Below are positions 1 through 11,686 of a stretch of DNA of 64,000 nucleotides, piece after piece. Position 1 is the first letter of the stretch. The number at the start of each line of letters is the position of its first letter. Where the stretch lies: NCBI GenBank assembly GCA_016800925.1, contig JABCPU010000022.1, forward strand, positions 309,213 to 373,212. The letters run 5' to 3'. Both the position numbers and the translations under genes were made by a program. The notes under the pieces were generated by a model, which was not told the origin of the DNA, ran no database searches, and saw only the letters and a program-made list of their open reading frames with translations. This DNA is from Suillus spraguei. Lineage: Eukaryota; Basidiomycota; Agaricomycetes; Boletales; Suillaceae.

Positions 1-1314
1 CACAGGCATTTTGGCAGTGTGTAGGATGTGCGTACCATACTAGGCAGGAACCTCCATTATCATGGTCAAATCCCCACTTCGGCCAGTCCACTGAGCTGAA
101 TATATATGGGATGAGATTGTGGAACAATTATTAAGTCTTTTAATAATTGTTCCACAATCTCATCTCGTATATATTCAGCTCGCCTGCACTCATGGCAGTC
201 TATAAGAGCTTTACTTTCTCCAAATCACTAGAGTCACTATTTTCGATCGCGCCATTATAGGCTTGTATTGGTTGTGCATTTTTACTTTAGGACTGGTGCT
301 AATCCAACCTATTATCTTCGTAGTGTTATGTGTAAATTTGTAGTCCCATTTGTACTTGCTCAAAGTGCCACCAAAACGAACCGCTTTTCGACGAGAAGGA
401 AAGGCGATTGTCATATGTTAATGAAAAGAATGAGGTAAGACAATTATCCATGCTCAAGATTCGTGTGTCTCATTATGTTATGTTCCCAGTAGCGGAAGCC
501 AGCATACTTGGCGCCTACTCAGGACTGCCATTCGCGGTGGTGTATCTTCAGCAGTAAACATCCTATCACGTGTAGTTCCTGTTGGATCACTCGTAAACAA
601 ACATCGGTGGTAAGACCTTTCAGTCGTGTATTGAGAATTTGATGTTTTGCAGACATGAAAAAACACGCAAGATTCGGGACGATTCACCTGCGCATATTTG
701 CCGCTGGTGTGCCTTATGCCCTCAGTAGGATTGCCCATGGCAGCTAATTTGTGGGCGTGGGCAACGGCGTACTTCGTCGACAGGGAATTGGTGGGTCAAC
801 AATATCTTCCGCAAACTAATATCCAGCACATGGCGTTTGTATATACATTTGGTACCCACTGCGAAATACTAGATCCATCGCACAACGTTATTTTCAGATT
901 AACTTTTACTCATCGACGATTGATCACTTGGCACAGTTTCGGATAACCATGTTGGCGAGTGTCTCCGGTGGCTGACTAGCGGTCTCGAGATCATGACCTC
1001 GATATGGCCTTGCAAATCATTTTCCTACCGCATTTGAGGCTGCTTGAATACTGTTGATGTATCCATGACTAGTATGACATCCAGGTACTCACCCTGAAAA
1101 TTTTGATGCAGCCAACTGATGGGTACATGTAACTCTTCGGGTCCGTAGCGCTGAGTTTGACTCCACTTCCTACATCTGCAAAACTGTGAAATGAACGCTT
1201 AGCAATATAGTTTTCTAAACTCGCTAAAGCGCTCGGTAAAGTTCGGTAAAATCGGCTAATCTATCTAGCCAACGATGGAGTCGGCCGGCATTGGGTATCG
1301 GAGTCTGAATACCA
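1..1314. other. Unassigned left-edge DNA
   Basis: No convincing coding region or named element is visible apart from the hairpin at 95-179. The open frames here are short (under about 90 codons), overlap on both strands and show no motif I recognise. The stretch probably belongs to old repeats or spacer DNA. Confidence 0.4.
95..179. repeat. Near-perfect 40-bp inverted repeat (hairpin)
   Basis: Arms 95-134 and 140-179 are reverse complements with two mismatches (near 107-110) and a 5-bp spacer. The arm closest to the loop reads GGAACAATTATTAA. The arms are AT-rich. It could be a fold-back MITE remnant or a cruciform-forming sequence; no target-site duplication was identified. Confidence 0.85.
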
Positions 1315-2029
1315 ATGCCTGCTGCTCGCCAACGTGTATGCCATTCTGCAAGACTACGAGCAAACCCTGGGACTCGTCTAAAGGCGATGGAGCCACCCTC
1401 CCATATGTCTGCATCCCGTGGAAGAGGGAATTCTCGAGGACGTGGGTCCAATTCCCCTCACATACTAGCCCCTAGGTCCGCCACACCCAAGATCATTGTC
1501 CATTGGACTAGAGCCGCTGATCTCCATCGCACTGACACTCTTGTGCGGCACCTCATCACTCATCCGTCTGATGCCTGTGTACTATTCTACGAAGGTAAAA
1601 AAACTGCAGCTCATACTAATGAGGAGCGCCCTTCTGGAAAGGACAAGGGGGAAATCTATCAAGTCATAGTGAGACTGATATTTGAGAACGACTCAGAGTA
1701 TTTGGTGGTGTATGCTGAGGAGTCAAAGAAATTTGACGTAGCAGTGGGCAACTGAATTACCTCATAAGTGTTTGAATCGTTCACCATTGTAGCTACTAAT
1801 TTAATTTTTAAAAGCCTTAAAAAATCGTTCAAGGAGCAACTAAGCAAGTTCAACAAGACTGGCGCTGGCGTCACTCTGCTTGATAAAAGTGGCAGCCAAC
1901 CTACATAGTAAGTGTTTTTTTGCCATTGCTTTTTATTTTATTTTAATCATTGAACTTTCAGAGCAAGTGCTAGCTGAATTCCCATGGAGTGAGAGAGGCG
2001 TGTATAGGCATGGAGGAGGTAGAAGGCGC
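1315..2029 (+). pseudogene. Broken multi-exon gene of an unnamed basidiomycete family
   Basis: An open frame runs from 1315 (internal ATG at 1387, preceding an RGRGNSRGRG stretch) to a TGA at 1753. It includes HWTRAADLHRTDTLVRHLIT, PSGKDKGEIYQVI and EESKKFDVAVGN. Beyond the stop, homologous-looking coding resumes: LKKSFKEQLSKFNKTGAGVT at about 1816-1872 and then EQVLAEFPW at about 1962-1990. The best model reads the TGA as a former CGA (Arg). It places a lost intron at about 1766-1814 whose donor is now ATAAGT instead of GTAAGT, and a second intron near 1909-1960 (GTAAGT to TTTCAG). I recall similar proteins in Agaricomycetes but know no function. The gene is cut at 2030 by LTR G1. Family assignment is from memory. 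Confidence 0.55.
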
Positions 2030-2303
2030 TGTAGCAAACATATTGGCGCTGGGCTTAAAACCCCATATTTTGACACTCATCTCATGTCTACAGGAGTTAC
2101 CACTTGTCCATGGCCATCTTACCCCTTTAGCAGTACCGGCAGCATCCCACGCTTACCACACACCATACCGACTGCCGCACCTCGTTCCATGAACTGATGT
2201 CCTTCCATGTCCTTGCCACATCCGCATAGCTCCATTTGGTGCGTAGTTTGTTTTCTGTTCGTTATCACTGATTCCACGGCAAGCGTTATTACATGTTGCC
2301 TCG
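2030..2303 (+). mobile_element. LTR family G, copy G1 (truncated)
   Basis: It starts TGTAGCAAACATATTGG, a decayed form of the family start TGTAACGAACATATTGG seen complete at 40044 and 54204. It matches those copies until it is cut at 2303 by the 5' LTR of gypsy A1. The remaining two thirds of the LTR is not found on the far side of A1. Confidence 0.75.
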
Positions 2304-2777
2304 TGTTACAATCGTACGTACCCCTATTCATTTTCTTACTTCATTTACCTTGTATATTACATAACATGATTCTGACTCATATGCTCAACGCATCTGTACT
2401 ATAGTTGCCTTCCTTCTTTGGATACGCACTTATATTCTCACGTCTTCTTGGTCTGTGCGCACATATTGGCCTATTTAAGCACAGTGTACTTGTAGTAGAT
2501 TCACTACTTTAATCTTACTGGGTTTTACCTGGAATCTCCTTCGCTTAGGTCTCCAACCTAAGTCGTCTTGAATCGTCTCTAAGTCTAAGCACTCCTTAGT
2601 CTTAGTCTCTATTCTCGCGGATACCTCTTGGACTTATCCTTGAGGCTAAACCCTTGATCGTACTCGGAACGCGTTCCTTGTACTTTCACCTTGTCCTCTT
2701 CTGGACATTGTAAGAACTCCCAGCAGACCGACTGTGTCTTTTCACTGTCGCTGGTGACGCCACCCCAGTTCGTAACA
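2304..2777 (+). repeat. A1 5' LTR
   Basis: 474 bp, bounded by the inverted hexamer TGTTAC/GTAACA. It is nearly identical to the other family-A LTRs at 9380, 10218, 17289, 28490 and (reverse) 38479, which indicates recent activity. It is followed directly by AAAAGATTAAAGTCC, where the primer binding site would lie; I did not match it to a tRNA. Confidence 0.93.
2461..2492 (+). promoter_or_regulatory. Probable LTR core promoter (TATA-like)
   Basis: Within the LTR, ATATTGGCC (an inverted CCAAT box) is followed by CTATTTAAGC, a good TATA-type element. The block is kept in all family-A LTRs, for example near 9541, 10371, 17451 and 28651. It would drive the genomic RNA. No start-site data are available. 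Confidence 0.5.
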
Positions 2778-2974
2778 AAAGATTAAAGTCCTTTTGATCG
2801 TTGGCTATCCAGCCTTCGACCCTGAACCCTGATCGCTTAGATCAGCAGACTAGCGTACACGTACGCTGAGCAGATTGTCAAGAAAAGCCCTCTGACAGAA
2901 GAAAGCCCTGACGGACAGCAAGACAGCGCGTGTAGGCACCGAGAAAGTATAACTCACCAGAAGAATCATCAACC

Positions 2975-3789
2975 ATGTCGTCAACAAAAGAATTCGAGTA
3001 TAAGATCGGCCAACCAACAGGTTTCGATGGAGATCATGATAACTCTCGCGAGTTTATCCAGTCGTGCAATCTGCACTTTGACATTAATGAAAAGCTTTAC
3101 ACCACCGACAAGCAGAAGATCATCTACATAACATCCTTCATGACCGAAAAGAATGCCAAGTCATGGAAGGAACAATTCCTTGAACACGCCCAATCTACCG
3201 ACACATCGGGACAAAAAGTTGGTTATGGGACGATGGTGGAGTTTATGAAGAGCTTCAAAGAAGCATTCGAACCAGTGGATACCAGAATGACCGCACTTAC
3301 ACGCCTCAGAGATCTCAAACAAGGAACCGGAGATCTCCACACCTACGTTGCTGATTTCGAGGCACTTGCAGCCAAGGCTCAGATCACGACAACGCAACGA
3401 AGATACAGTTCTTCCAAGACGGTCTTAATTGGGGTATCCTCACAAAGCTTTTCAATACAGGAGATATCTCCGAGATATTCAGAGATGTTGTGTTGCAATG
3501 CGTTGCTATTGACAACGCCCATCATCGGCTTAATGCCATGAGGACACGTCATGTTCCACAACAGAAGAAGAAGAACTACGGGAATGCAAGGTATACTCCG
3601 AACCGTGATTCCAACGCAATGGTCGTAGATCGAATCTCCGACATGGAAAGATCCGAATGCATGAAGAAAGGGCAGTGCTTCGGATGCAGAAAGACAGGAC
3701 ATCGTATCCACAATTGTCCTGACAGAAAGAAGAAGACCCCACTCCGACAGACCGAATCAAAGGAGAAGAGGAAGATGAAGAAACCGTGA
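2975..3789 (+). pseudogene. gag: A1 gag polyprotein (one frameshift)
   Basis: ATG at 2975 (MSSTKEFEYKIGQPTGFDGD) opens a capsid-like retrotransposon gag domain with the typical signature TALTRLRDLKQGTGDLHTYV. The frame shifts near 3390 and resumes as VVLQCVAIDNAHHRLNAMRT. It ends in a basic tail after a CX2CX4HX4C zinc knuckle, CFGCRKTGHRIHNC, at 3676-3717. Copies A2 and A3 show the intervening residues (IQFFQDGLNWGILTKLF), so the break is specific to this copy. Gag packages the RNA and forms the intracellular particle. Confidence 0.88.
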
Positions 3790-3799
3790 GACGGATTGT

Positions 3800-6700
3800 T
3801 GAGGATTTTTGACGTGGAGAAACAAAGATCGACGTATGTTTCTCCCAATGTATTACTAAGACTTGTACGCGCTGTAGGTGAAAGAAAAGAACTTCGTGTC
3901 CCATCACCCTCCACTCACGTACTCGTTTGAAATCCGTCGACACCACTGCTGTTATCGATTCAGGAGCAGCAGGAACATTCATTTCTGAGGAGTTTGTGAA
4001 ACTCCATCAAATCACCGACGAAGACTCAAAGAACCATTTCGGGTTACTACAGCAGATGGAACTCTTATCAAAGGAGGACCCATCACACATTATTGTCTTC
4101 TAGTGGTCAAGATCGATGATCGAACCATGTATGGAAAATTCAACATCACCAAACTAGGAAGAAGAGATCAAATTCTCCTGGATTCCATGGTTATGAGCAA
4201 TGAACCCAGTTATAGATTGGGCTGCTGAAACACTTGTCCTGTCACGGACAGAGAAATCTGAAGAAATCGAAATCGATTTGGATGAAGACCGAAAGAAGAA
4301 CGGGTTGCCCCGACTTTTCAATCACCATACTAGATGGCAACATTCCCGTCTTCCGAAACCATTCATCGCTACTCCTATTGAGGTTACTGAAGACCCAGAA
4401 CCAGAAGAACGAACACCACGTACCACAGAACCCACTCCACGTGTACAATTCCGCAGCAGTGTCACCATTCCCCGTGCGGAAAGCGCAAGAATGAATCAGA
4501 ACCCGACATCGGGCTGGACATGAACCTATTGAGCAACGGCCAATAGAGGAACAGGACATGGAAAACGAAAACAGAAGAAGAAATACCTGGACGAAACCAA
4601 TGTACCAAACTATCCAAGTTTTTCGTTCCCCCGAAAACTCTTTCAGCTTCGATTGAAGAAATCCCCGATAAAGAAAACCCGTGCCCTCGTTGATTCCAAC
4701 CGAGGATGATGACCAATTGACACCATGAATGACGTCTGGCATGCACCAGAGGTACGCGAAATTTCCTCGTACGAATTAGGAGATGGAGAATTTCTTGTGG
4801 AGTACAATACCGATGGGATTAGCATGAGGATCATAGAAGAAGTATCCATGGATACACCCTTGACACGTGATGGAACTTCTCAACTCGAACAATCCTCCGA
4901 CTACTCCACAATTCCTCTCCCTCCTTGAAATATAGTAACAAAGCTCAGGAATTCGCCACGGAAGAAAGGAAAAGAAAAAGAAATCCTTCGAAGAATTGGT
5001 CCCAATTACTACACGACTTTGCAGACGACTTTGCTAAAGACGGACTGAACAAACTACCCCCCGAACGCCCTGGTATCGATCATCGGATCGACACCAAACC
5101 CGGTTTTATCCCTCGCACGTCTAAGGTCTACCCGCTATCGGAAAAAGAACGCGCTGCTGTCAAAACGTTTATCGATGAAAACGTTGCGAAAGGCTTTATC
5201 TCAGAATCGAAGTCACCCAAGCTAGTGGCTTCTTCTTTGTGGGAAAGAAGAGTGGAGAACTGCGTCCCTGTCAAGATTATCGCTACATCAATGATTGGAC
5301 AGTCAAGAACGCATATCCGCTCCACTCCCTATTTCCCTTGTCGCGCGTCTTCATAACGCACAGTTCTTTACAAAATGGATATCCGGTCCGGTTATAACAA
5401 CATTCGCATCCATCCTGATGATAGGTGGAAAGCTGCTTTTACCACGGAATTCGGCCTCTTCGAACCGAACGTCATGTTCTTCGGCCTTTGTAATTCCCCA
5501 GCAACTTTCAAGCATACATGAATCGCACCTTTCAACAAGAAATCAATGAAGGATGGATGGTCATCTATATGGACGATATCCTGATTTTCTCTACAACAAT
5601 GGCAGAACACCGTGAACGGACTAGACGAGTTTTAATGAAAATACGAAAAGAACACTTGTTCTTGAAACCGGAGAAATGCACCTTCGATGCAGAAGAAGTG
5701 GAATACCTCGGAATGATAATTCGCCCCGGACAAGTTGCTATGGACACCGCCAAGACCAAGGGAATCTCCGAATGGCCAATCCCGAAATCTGTAAAAGATG
5801 TTCGGTCATTCCTCGGTTTTGCAACTTCTACCGCACGTTCATTTCCCACTATTCTGACATCGCCAGACCCCTTATCGATTTGACAAAGAAAGATAAGGCC
5901 TTTGAATGGTCAACCGAATGTATGGACACCTTCGAAGAATTGAAACGACGCTTCACTTCCCAACCGGTACTCCGTAACCCTGATCCTTCCCGACAATTTG
6001 CCATTGCTACCGACGCTTCGCTTGTAGCAACTGGCGGAGTTCTCCTGCAGACTGATGAGAATGGTGTTTATCACCCATGTGCATATCTCTCACAGTCTTT
6101 GAACCCTGCAGAACGCAATTACCAGATCTTTGATCGGGAACTCCTTGCCGTGATCCGGGCATTGAACGAATGGCGTCATTATCTCGAAGGAAACCCACAC
6201 CCCGTCCTGGTATTCACCGACCATAAGAACCTTCTGTACTTTAGAAGTGCACAGAAGCTCACCCGTCGCCAAGCACGTTGGCAATTGATTTTGTCTATTT
6301 ACGACATCGAACTGCATCACGTTGCAGGTACTAAATTAGCAGTACCTGATGCACTATCCCGCCGGCCTGATTATGACTCTGGCAAAGACGATAACGAGGA
6401 CCAGACCCTCCTCCCTGACGCTCTATTCGTTCGTCTTATTGACACCGACTTGAAGGATGTGCTATCATCCTCGACCCCTCGACGACCCTGTCTTCAAGAC
6501 AGCATCTGATGCCCTTGATGGCGTGTGCCTTCCCCCTATGAAATCGGCACTTTCTGATTGGAAGATTGAGGAGAACGTCCTCTATTTTAAGAATCGCGCT
6601 TATATTCCCCGGCGCATCGCTCCGATATCCTGAAAGGTATCATGATCATCCTACCGCGGGACACCCCGGTAGATTCAAAACTGAAGAACTCGTCAAACGG

Positions 6701-7869
6701 GAAGCCTGGTGGCCTGCAATGGGCTCTTATATTCGGAAATACGTTGAGGGTTGCGCCCTTTGTCAGCAAATGAAAGCGGATACTCATCCCGTTCGACCCC
6801 CGCTCACGCCTATTCCTTCTTCGGCTGTTCGCCCGTTCTCCCAGGTCTCTGTTGATCTTATCACTGACCTCCCGTCTCTGGAGGCTTTGACAGTATCATG
6901 GTCGTGGTAGACCATGGCCTTACGAAGGGGGTAATTATTATCCCTGTTTGAAAACTATCACGTCAGAAGGTGTGGCCAAGCTATTTTTAAAACATGTTAC
7001 CGACGATTTGGACTCCATGACAAAGTATCTCGGATCGAGGACCGCAATTCCTATCTCGCTTCTCAAAGGAACTTGCCCGACTTCTCGACTACGTCATCGC
7101 TCCATCCACGGCTTACCACCCACAGACTGATGGTCAAACGGAAAGGCTTAATCAAGAACTTGAAACATACCTTCGCATTTATTGCCGTAACAACCCGAAG
7201 ATTGGGTAGAACACCTACCAATCGCCGAATTCGTCCATAACCACCGAAAACACGATGCACGTAACGCATCACCCTTCTATTTGATGATGGGATACGAACC
7301 ACGTGCCATTCCCCATCTATCCCTGATTCATCCGTCCCCGCAGCAGAAGATCGAGTACGATCTCTCAGAAGATAAGAGAAGAAGCAATCGCCTGTCACAA
7401 CATTGCCATGCAGACAATGGCCGAACGATCCCGAGGAGATAAGTACACCCATGGAAGATCGGAGATAAGGTTTGGCTATCCGCCGCAATCTTAGACTCAA
7501 ACTCCCATCAAAGAACTGCCCGAAACGATACGGACCTTTCCCGATCATCGATGTCTTATCTCCCATCACGTTCACACTCAAGCTCCCTCCGCAGTGGAAG
7601 ATTCACCCACGTTCCATGCTTCTGTCTTATCATCCTATAGCGAAACAGACGTACACGGACCGAACTTCCCTGAACCCCACCTGATATCATCGAAGAAGAA
7701 GAAGAATATGAAATTGAAGCAATTCTTTCCCACAAAGGAACCGGCAATCGCCGACGTTATCTTGTTTCCTGGAAAGGATACTCATCGGGAGATAACGAAT
7801 GGCTCCCAGAAAAGAACTGAAGAACTCCGCTCGAATCTGAATGCTTATAAGAAGCAACATGCCCTCTGA
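3800..7869 (+). pseudogene. pol: A1 pol: protease-RT-RNase H-integrase-chromodomain
   Basis: Landmarks in order: aspartic protease motif DSGAAGTF at 3957; RT block [16 protein letters not shown] from about 5374 and catalytic YMDD at 5566-5577; RNase H with ATDASL near 6007, DREL, TDHKNL and DALSRR near 6351; integrase zinc finger ([14 protein letters not shown]) at about 6640-6780; integrase core with [10 protein letters not shown] and [12 protein letters not shown] near 7117; chromodomain-like [19 protein letters not shown] at about 7764-7822. Several one-base gaps split it into short frames, and the second catalytic Asp region (ISDRGPQF in A2) is damaged at about 7030. The chromodomain would direct integration to modified chromatin. 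Confidence 0.9.
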
Positions 7870-7921
7870 TTATCCCCAGTCAATCAACCGCACTAGCACT
7901 TGATCAACTACCAGCATCGAA

Positions 7922-9372
7922 ATGTCTTTCCCCACTGCTTACATTACACCCGTCGTCGCTACCACCAATGACTCCGACTCTGAAACGAACATACGGAAAC
8001 CCTTACCGCTGAAATCGACAACTCCTCCTACATCGAAGCCGCCATTCTCTGCGAGGGACATGCCCTCGAAATCGAAAGAATCCTTACTGAAAGAGGCGCT
8101 TCCCTGCCACTCCTCTGTCAACATCATTCGCACGCAGCCCTTATTGAAGCCACTGCCAAAGAAACAACAGAAATTACCTCCGTCACCGCTTCCTTCATCT
8201 TCAAAAACGCATTCGTGCTTACGCTATGTTGCTTCTTCCCGATTCTTTAAGAATGATGTTGAAGAAGCTATTCATATCATTGCCGACGTCGAGCAGGTGT
8301 TGCTCGACCTCCCTCTCCGCAGGAAGATACGCCACTTCCTATCCCAGCACCCTCTTCTTCGCGCGTTATACTAGTCTTGATGCCTTTACTGGCTTATACA
8401 CTGCTGTCCAAGAGATCGGACAACTACAAACAAGTCGTTGAAACCATCCAACAATCAGTCGCTGAAACCAGAGCAGCCAGAAACTAGTGGAAGAAGCCAT
8501 CACTGATCTACAGCAGACGCAAAGTGATCTTGCTCTCCCGAACCCCATCCCCATTCAACGACCAACTTCACCGCCCCATTACACTCCCATGACACCCGCA
8601 TGGCTATATGAACCTGCACAGGAGCAGTATGCGGCCGCTAAATCTTAGGGATTCCTGCCACTGAGTTGGTACCCTTGGCCCTCGACTTCGCGACCTTCAT
8701 ATTCATCCTCCTATGTCTATCCATCATCATTCGGTCCTATGGATCCCGTTCACCGTCTTAGTAAAAGACTTCGGCATCACTTCTCCTCTTCATCCACCGA
8801 ACTCCTTGCGGCTGCCGAACGAACAGTTACCCCGATCTCCCACATCGGCATACACGTTATCCCCGCCCAACAAGCGCACTTAAGGCAGAACACCCTTGCC
8901 TTAAAACGTATGACGAAGAAGAAGGGAAAGAAGCGCGCTAGATCCACCAGTCCCACGCCCATCATTTCCCGTCTCCCTTACGCAAAGTTCTTCCAACCCT
9001 GACGAGAACATGAAGTGCCGGATCTGTGGATTACTAGGACATCGCCAAAAGAACTGTGCGGAATATCAGTGCAAGGTTTGCAGATATTGGTCGCCCACTC
9101 ATTTATCCTCTATTGTCCCACCGGTTGGACCCCCTCCTTTCGAGTTAACCTGGAAGGATGAAGGATTTTATGACGCACTTCGTACTTGGGAGAAACAACT
9201 CGACGATGAACATATCAAGCAGAGAAGAAGAGGGACTCTAAACGCGCGCTGGTTTGAGGAAGCTAAGTACATGATGAGTGATCCTTTGCTGATGAAGACT
9301 ACGAATGGAGCGACGATCCCGTTTACTATGCGAACCAAGATGAGTAAAGTCGGTGACTTTACATGTAAAAAG
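7922..9372 (+). pseudogene. A1 accessory ORF3 with zinc knuckle, downstream of pol
   Basis: The ATG at 7922 opens MSFPTAYITPVV. The frame is broken but can be followed through a coiled-coil-like stretch, an SSSS-rich linker and a basic KKKGKKRARSTSPTP segment. Next comes a CX2CX4HX4C knuckle (CRICGLLGHRQKNC) at 9016-9057, then a second Cys/His cluster beginning CKVCRYWSPTHLS and an acidic/basic helix WEKQLDDE. It lies in sense orientation between the chromodomain and the polypurine tract. Standard gypsy elements have no ORF here. A second gag-like nucleic-acid chaperone is an inference only. Confidence 0.7.
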
Positions 9373-9379
9373 GGGGTAA

Positions 9380-9847
9380 TGTTACAATCGTACGTGCCCC
9401 TATTCATTTTCTACTTCATTTACCTTGTATATTACGTAACATGACTCTGACTCATATGCTCAACGCATCTGTACTATAGTTGCCTTCCTTCTTTGGATAC
9501 GCACTTACATTCTCCACCCTTCTTGGTCTGTGCGCACATATTGGCCTATTTAAGCACAGTGTACTTGTAGTAGATTCCTACTTTAATCTTACTGGGTTTT
9601 ACCTGGAATCTCCTTCGCTTAGGTCTCCAACCTAAGTCGTCTTGAATCGTCTCTAAGTCTAAGCACTCCTTAGCCTTAGTCTCTATTCTGCGGATACCTC
9701 TTGACTTGTCTTTGAGGCTGAACCCTTGATCGTACTCGGAACGCGTTCCTTGTACTTTCACCTTGTCTCTTTTGAACATTGTAAGAACTCCCAGCAGACC
9801 GTCTGTGTCTTTTCACTGTCGCTGGTGAGCCACCCCAGTTCGTAACA
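9380..9847 (+). repeat. A1 3' LTR
   Basis: 468 bp, preceded by the polypurine tract AAAAAGGGGG (about 9367-9376). Small indels distinguish it from the 5' LTR. The right flank begins CGCTACCTC and belongs to gypsy B. Confidence 0.92.
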
Positions 9848-10217
9848 CGCTACCTCTGGATATTATCCAAGATAGAACCCCCTCTAATATCTCCATTGCT
9901 CAGCATCCCATCTGGTGGCTCCCTCTGACAAATCTGCCCTCCATGGTACTCAGTCCTAACATATTCTGATAAATGCAGTGGCTTTTTGCCATGCCTGCAG
10001 TTGAAGGATCCACCAGTTCAGCATCTATCTCGTCCTCTGGTAATCCGATCTGCATCCGTACCATCCAATCCTCCGGACCTCTCCAGAATTTCTTCCAAAT
10101 ACCACAAGTTCGTGGATGTCTTTGACAAAGGCAAAGCTGGACAGCTTCCTCCTCACCGACCCTATGATCTCAAAATCGAGATAGAGGAAGGAGCTAGTCC
10201 GCCTCTCGGAACCATAT
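9848..10217 (+). pseudogene. pol: Gypsy B pol, region upstream of RT
   Basis: It encodes ISSKYHKFVDVFDKGKAGQL and LPPHRPYDLKIEIEEGASPP, the usual linker between protease and RT of chromoviruses. The frame stops at A2 and continues without loss at 17767 (GTI-YSLSPVKLEALRKFLDEN). B's own gag, protease and 5' LTR are absent to the left, where A1 abuts. Confidence 0.85.
10213..10217. other. Target-site duplication of A2 (left copy)
   Basis: CATAT immediately before the A2 5' LTR is repeated as CATAT at 17762-17766 immediately after the 3' LTR. Five base pairs is the usual length for gypsy integration. Confidence 0.93.
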
Positions 10218-10679
10218 TGTTACAATGTACGTGCCCCTATTCATTTTCTACTCATTTACCTTGTATATTACATAACATGACTCTGACTCATATGCTCAAC
10301 GCATCTGTACAACATGCCTTCCTTATTGGATACGCAGTTACATTCCCACGTTCTTGGTCTGTGCGCACATATTGGCCTATTTAAGCACAGTGTACTGTAG
10401 TAGATTCTCTACTTTAATCTTACTGGGTTTTACCTGGAATCTCCTTCGCTTAGGTCTCCAACCTAAGTCGTCTTGAATCGTCTCTAAGTCTAAGCACTCC
10501 TTAGCCTTAGTCTCTATTCTTGCGGATACCTCTTAGACTTACTTTGAGGCTGAACCCTTGATCGTACTCGGAACGCGTTCCTTGTACTTTCACCTTGTCC
10601 TCTTTGGACATTGTAAGAACTCCCAGCAGACCGTCTGTGTCTTTTCACTGTCGCTGGTGACCCACCCCAGTTCGTAACA
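10218..10679 (+). repeat. A2 5' LTR
   Basis: 462 bp, TGTTACAATG to CGTAACA. It shares with the A2 3' LTR features that A1 lacks, such as GTACAACA...TGCCTTCCTTAT, so the two LTRs of A2 belong together. Confidence 0.93.
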
Positions 10680-10869
10680 AAAGATTAAGTCCACTTGATC
10701 GTCGACTATCCAGTTGTCGACCCTGAACCCTGATCGCTTAGATCAGCAGACTAGCGTACGCGTACGCTGAGCAGATTGTCAAAGAACCCTGACAGAAAAG
10801 CCCTGACGGACAGCAAGACAGCGCGTGTAGGCACCAAGAAAGTATAACTCATCAGAAGAATCATCAACC

Positions 10870-11667
10870 ATGTCGACCAAGGAATTCGAATACAAGATCG
10901 GTCAACCGATTGGTTTTGATGGAGATCGTGATAACTCTGCGAGTTTATCCAGTCGTGCAATTTGCACTTTGACATCAATGAAAAGCTTTACACCACCGAC
11001 AAACAGAAGATCATCTACATAACATCCTTTATGACCGAAAGAATGCCAAGTCTTGGAAGGAACAATTCCTTGAACACGCCCAATCTACCGACACTTCCGG
11101 ACAAAAAGTTGGTTATGGGACGATGGCAGATTTTATGAAGAGCTTCAAGGAAGCATTCGAACCAGTAGATACCAAAGGAACCGCCTCACCAGACTCAGAG
11201 ATCTCAAACAAGGAACTGGAGATCTCCACACCTACGTCGCTGACTTTGAGGCACTTGCAGCCAAGGCTCAGATCACTGACAACGCGACGAAAATCCAGTT
11301 CTTCCAAGACGGCCTTAATTGGGGTATCCTTACAAAGCTTTTCAATACAGGAGATGTCTCCGAAATATTCAGAGACGTTGTGCTGCAATGCGTTGCTATT
11401 GACAACGCCCATCATCGGCTTAACGCCATGAGGACACGTCATACTCCACAACAGAAGAAGAAGAACTATGGGAATGCACGGTATATTCCGAACCGTGATT
11501 CCAACGCAATGGTCGTAGATCGAATCTCCGACATGGAGAGATCCGAATGCATGAAGAAAGGACAATGCTTCGGATGCAAGAAGACAGGACACCGCATCCA
11601 AATTGTCCTGACAGAAAGAAGAAGACCCCACTTCGACAAACCGAAGTCAAAGAAGAAGAAGAGATGA
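10870..11667 (+). pseudogene. gag: A2 gag (several frameshifts)
   Basis: It starts at ATG 10870 (MSTKEFEYKIGQPIGFDGD). The frame breaks within about 70 bases (a lost C in CTCGCGAG near 10938) and again near 11040 and 11180. The second half carries MLQCVAIDNAHHRLNAMRT and a damaged zinc knuckle, CFGCKKTGHRIQ, where a lost base removes the last Cys. It cannot make a functional product as written. Confidence 0.86.
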
Positions 11668-11686
11668 AGAAACAGTAAGAAGGATT

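Larger units (their letters stand above)
2304..9847 (+). mobile_element. Ty3/gypsy chromodomain retrotransposon, family A copy A1
   Basis: It is about 7.5 kb with LTRs at 2304-2777 and 9380-9847, both TGTTACA...CGTAACA. Order: LTR, about 200-bp leader, gag, protease, reverse transcriptase, RNase H, integrase, chromodomain, extra zinc-knuckle ORF, polypurine tract, LTR. The order RT-RH-IN with a terminal chromodomain places it among chromoviruses. The 5-bp flanks differ (CCTCG left, CGCTA right), and the left flank is LTR G1 while the right is gypsy B, so this is not a simple insertion. Reading frames are broken by many single-base gaps. Confidence 0.93.

Noticed and set aside
478..946. Small open frames on both strands near the left edge
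   Set aside because: Under 90 codons, mutually overlapping, with no motifs and no splice signals linking them.
4242..4742. Minus-strand frames over the A1 protease-RT linker
   Set aside because: Shadow frames of pol; low-complexity Ser/Phe content comes from antisense of acidic pol codons.
7922..9372. ORF3 as an env-like envelope gene
   Set aside because: No signal peptide, no consistent membrane anchor and no furin-like site. The only hydrophobic stretch (near 8680) appears in a shifted frame of A1 and not in A2.
11113..11631. 172-codon minus-strand frame opposite A2 gag (also at 3379-3711, 29403-30161 and, mirrored, 37709-38038)
   Set aside because: It is the codon shadow of gag on the opposite strand. 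It recurs wherever gag does and shows no independent motif.
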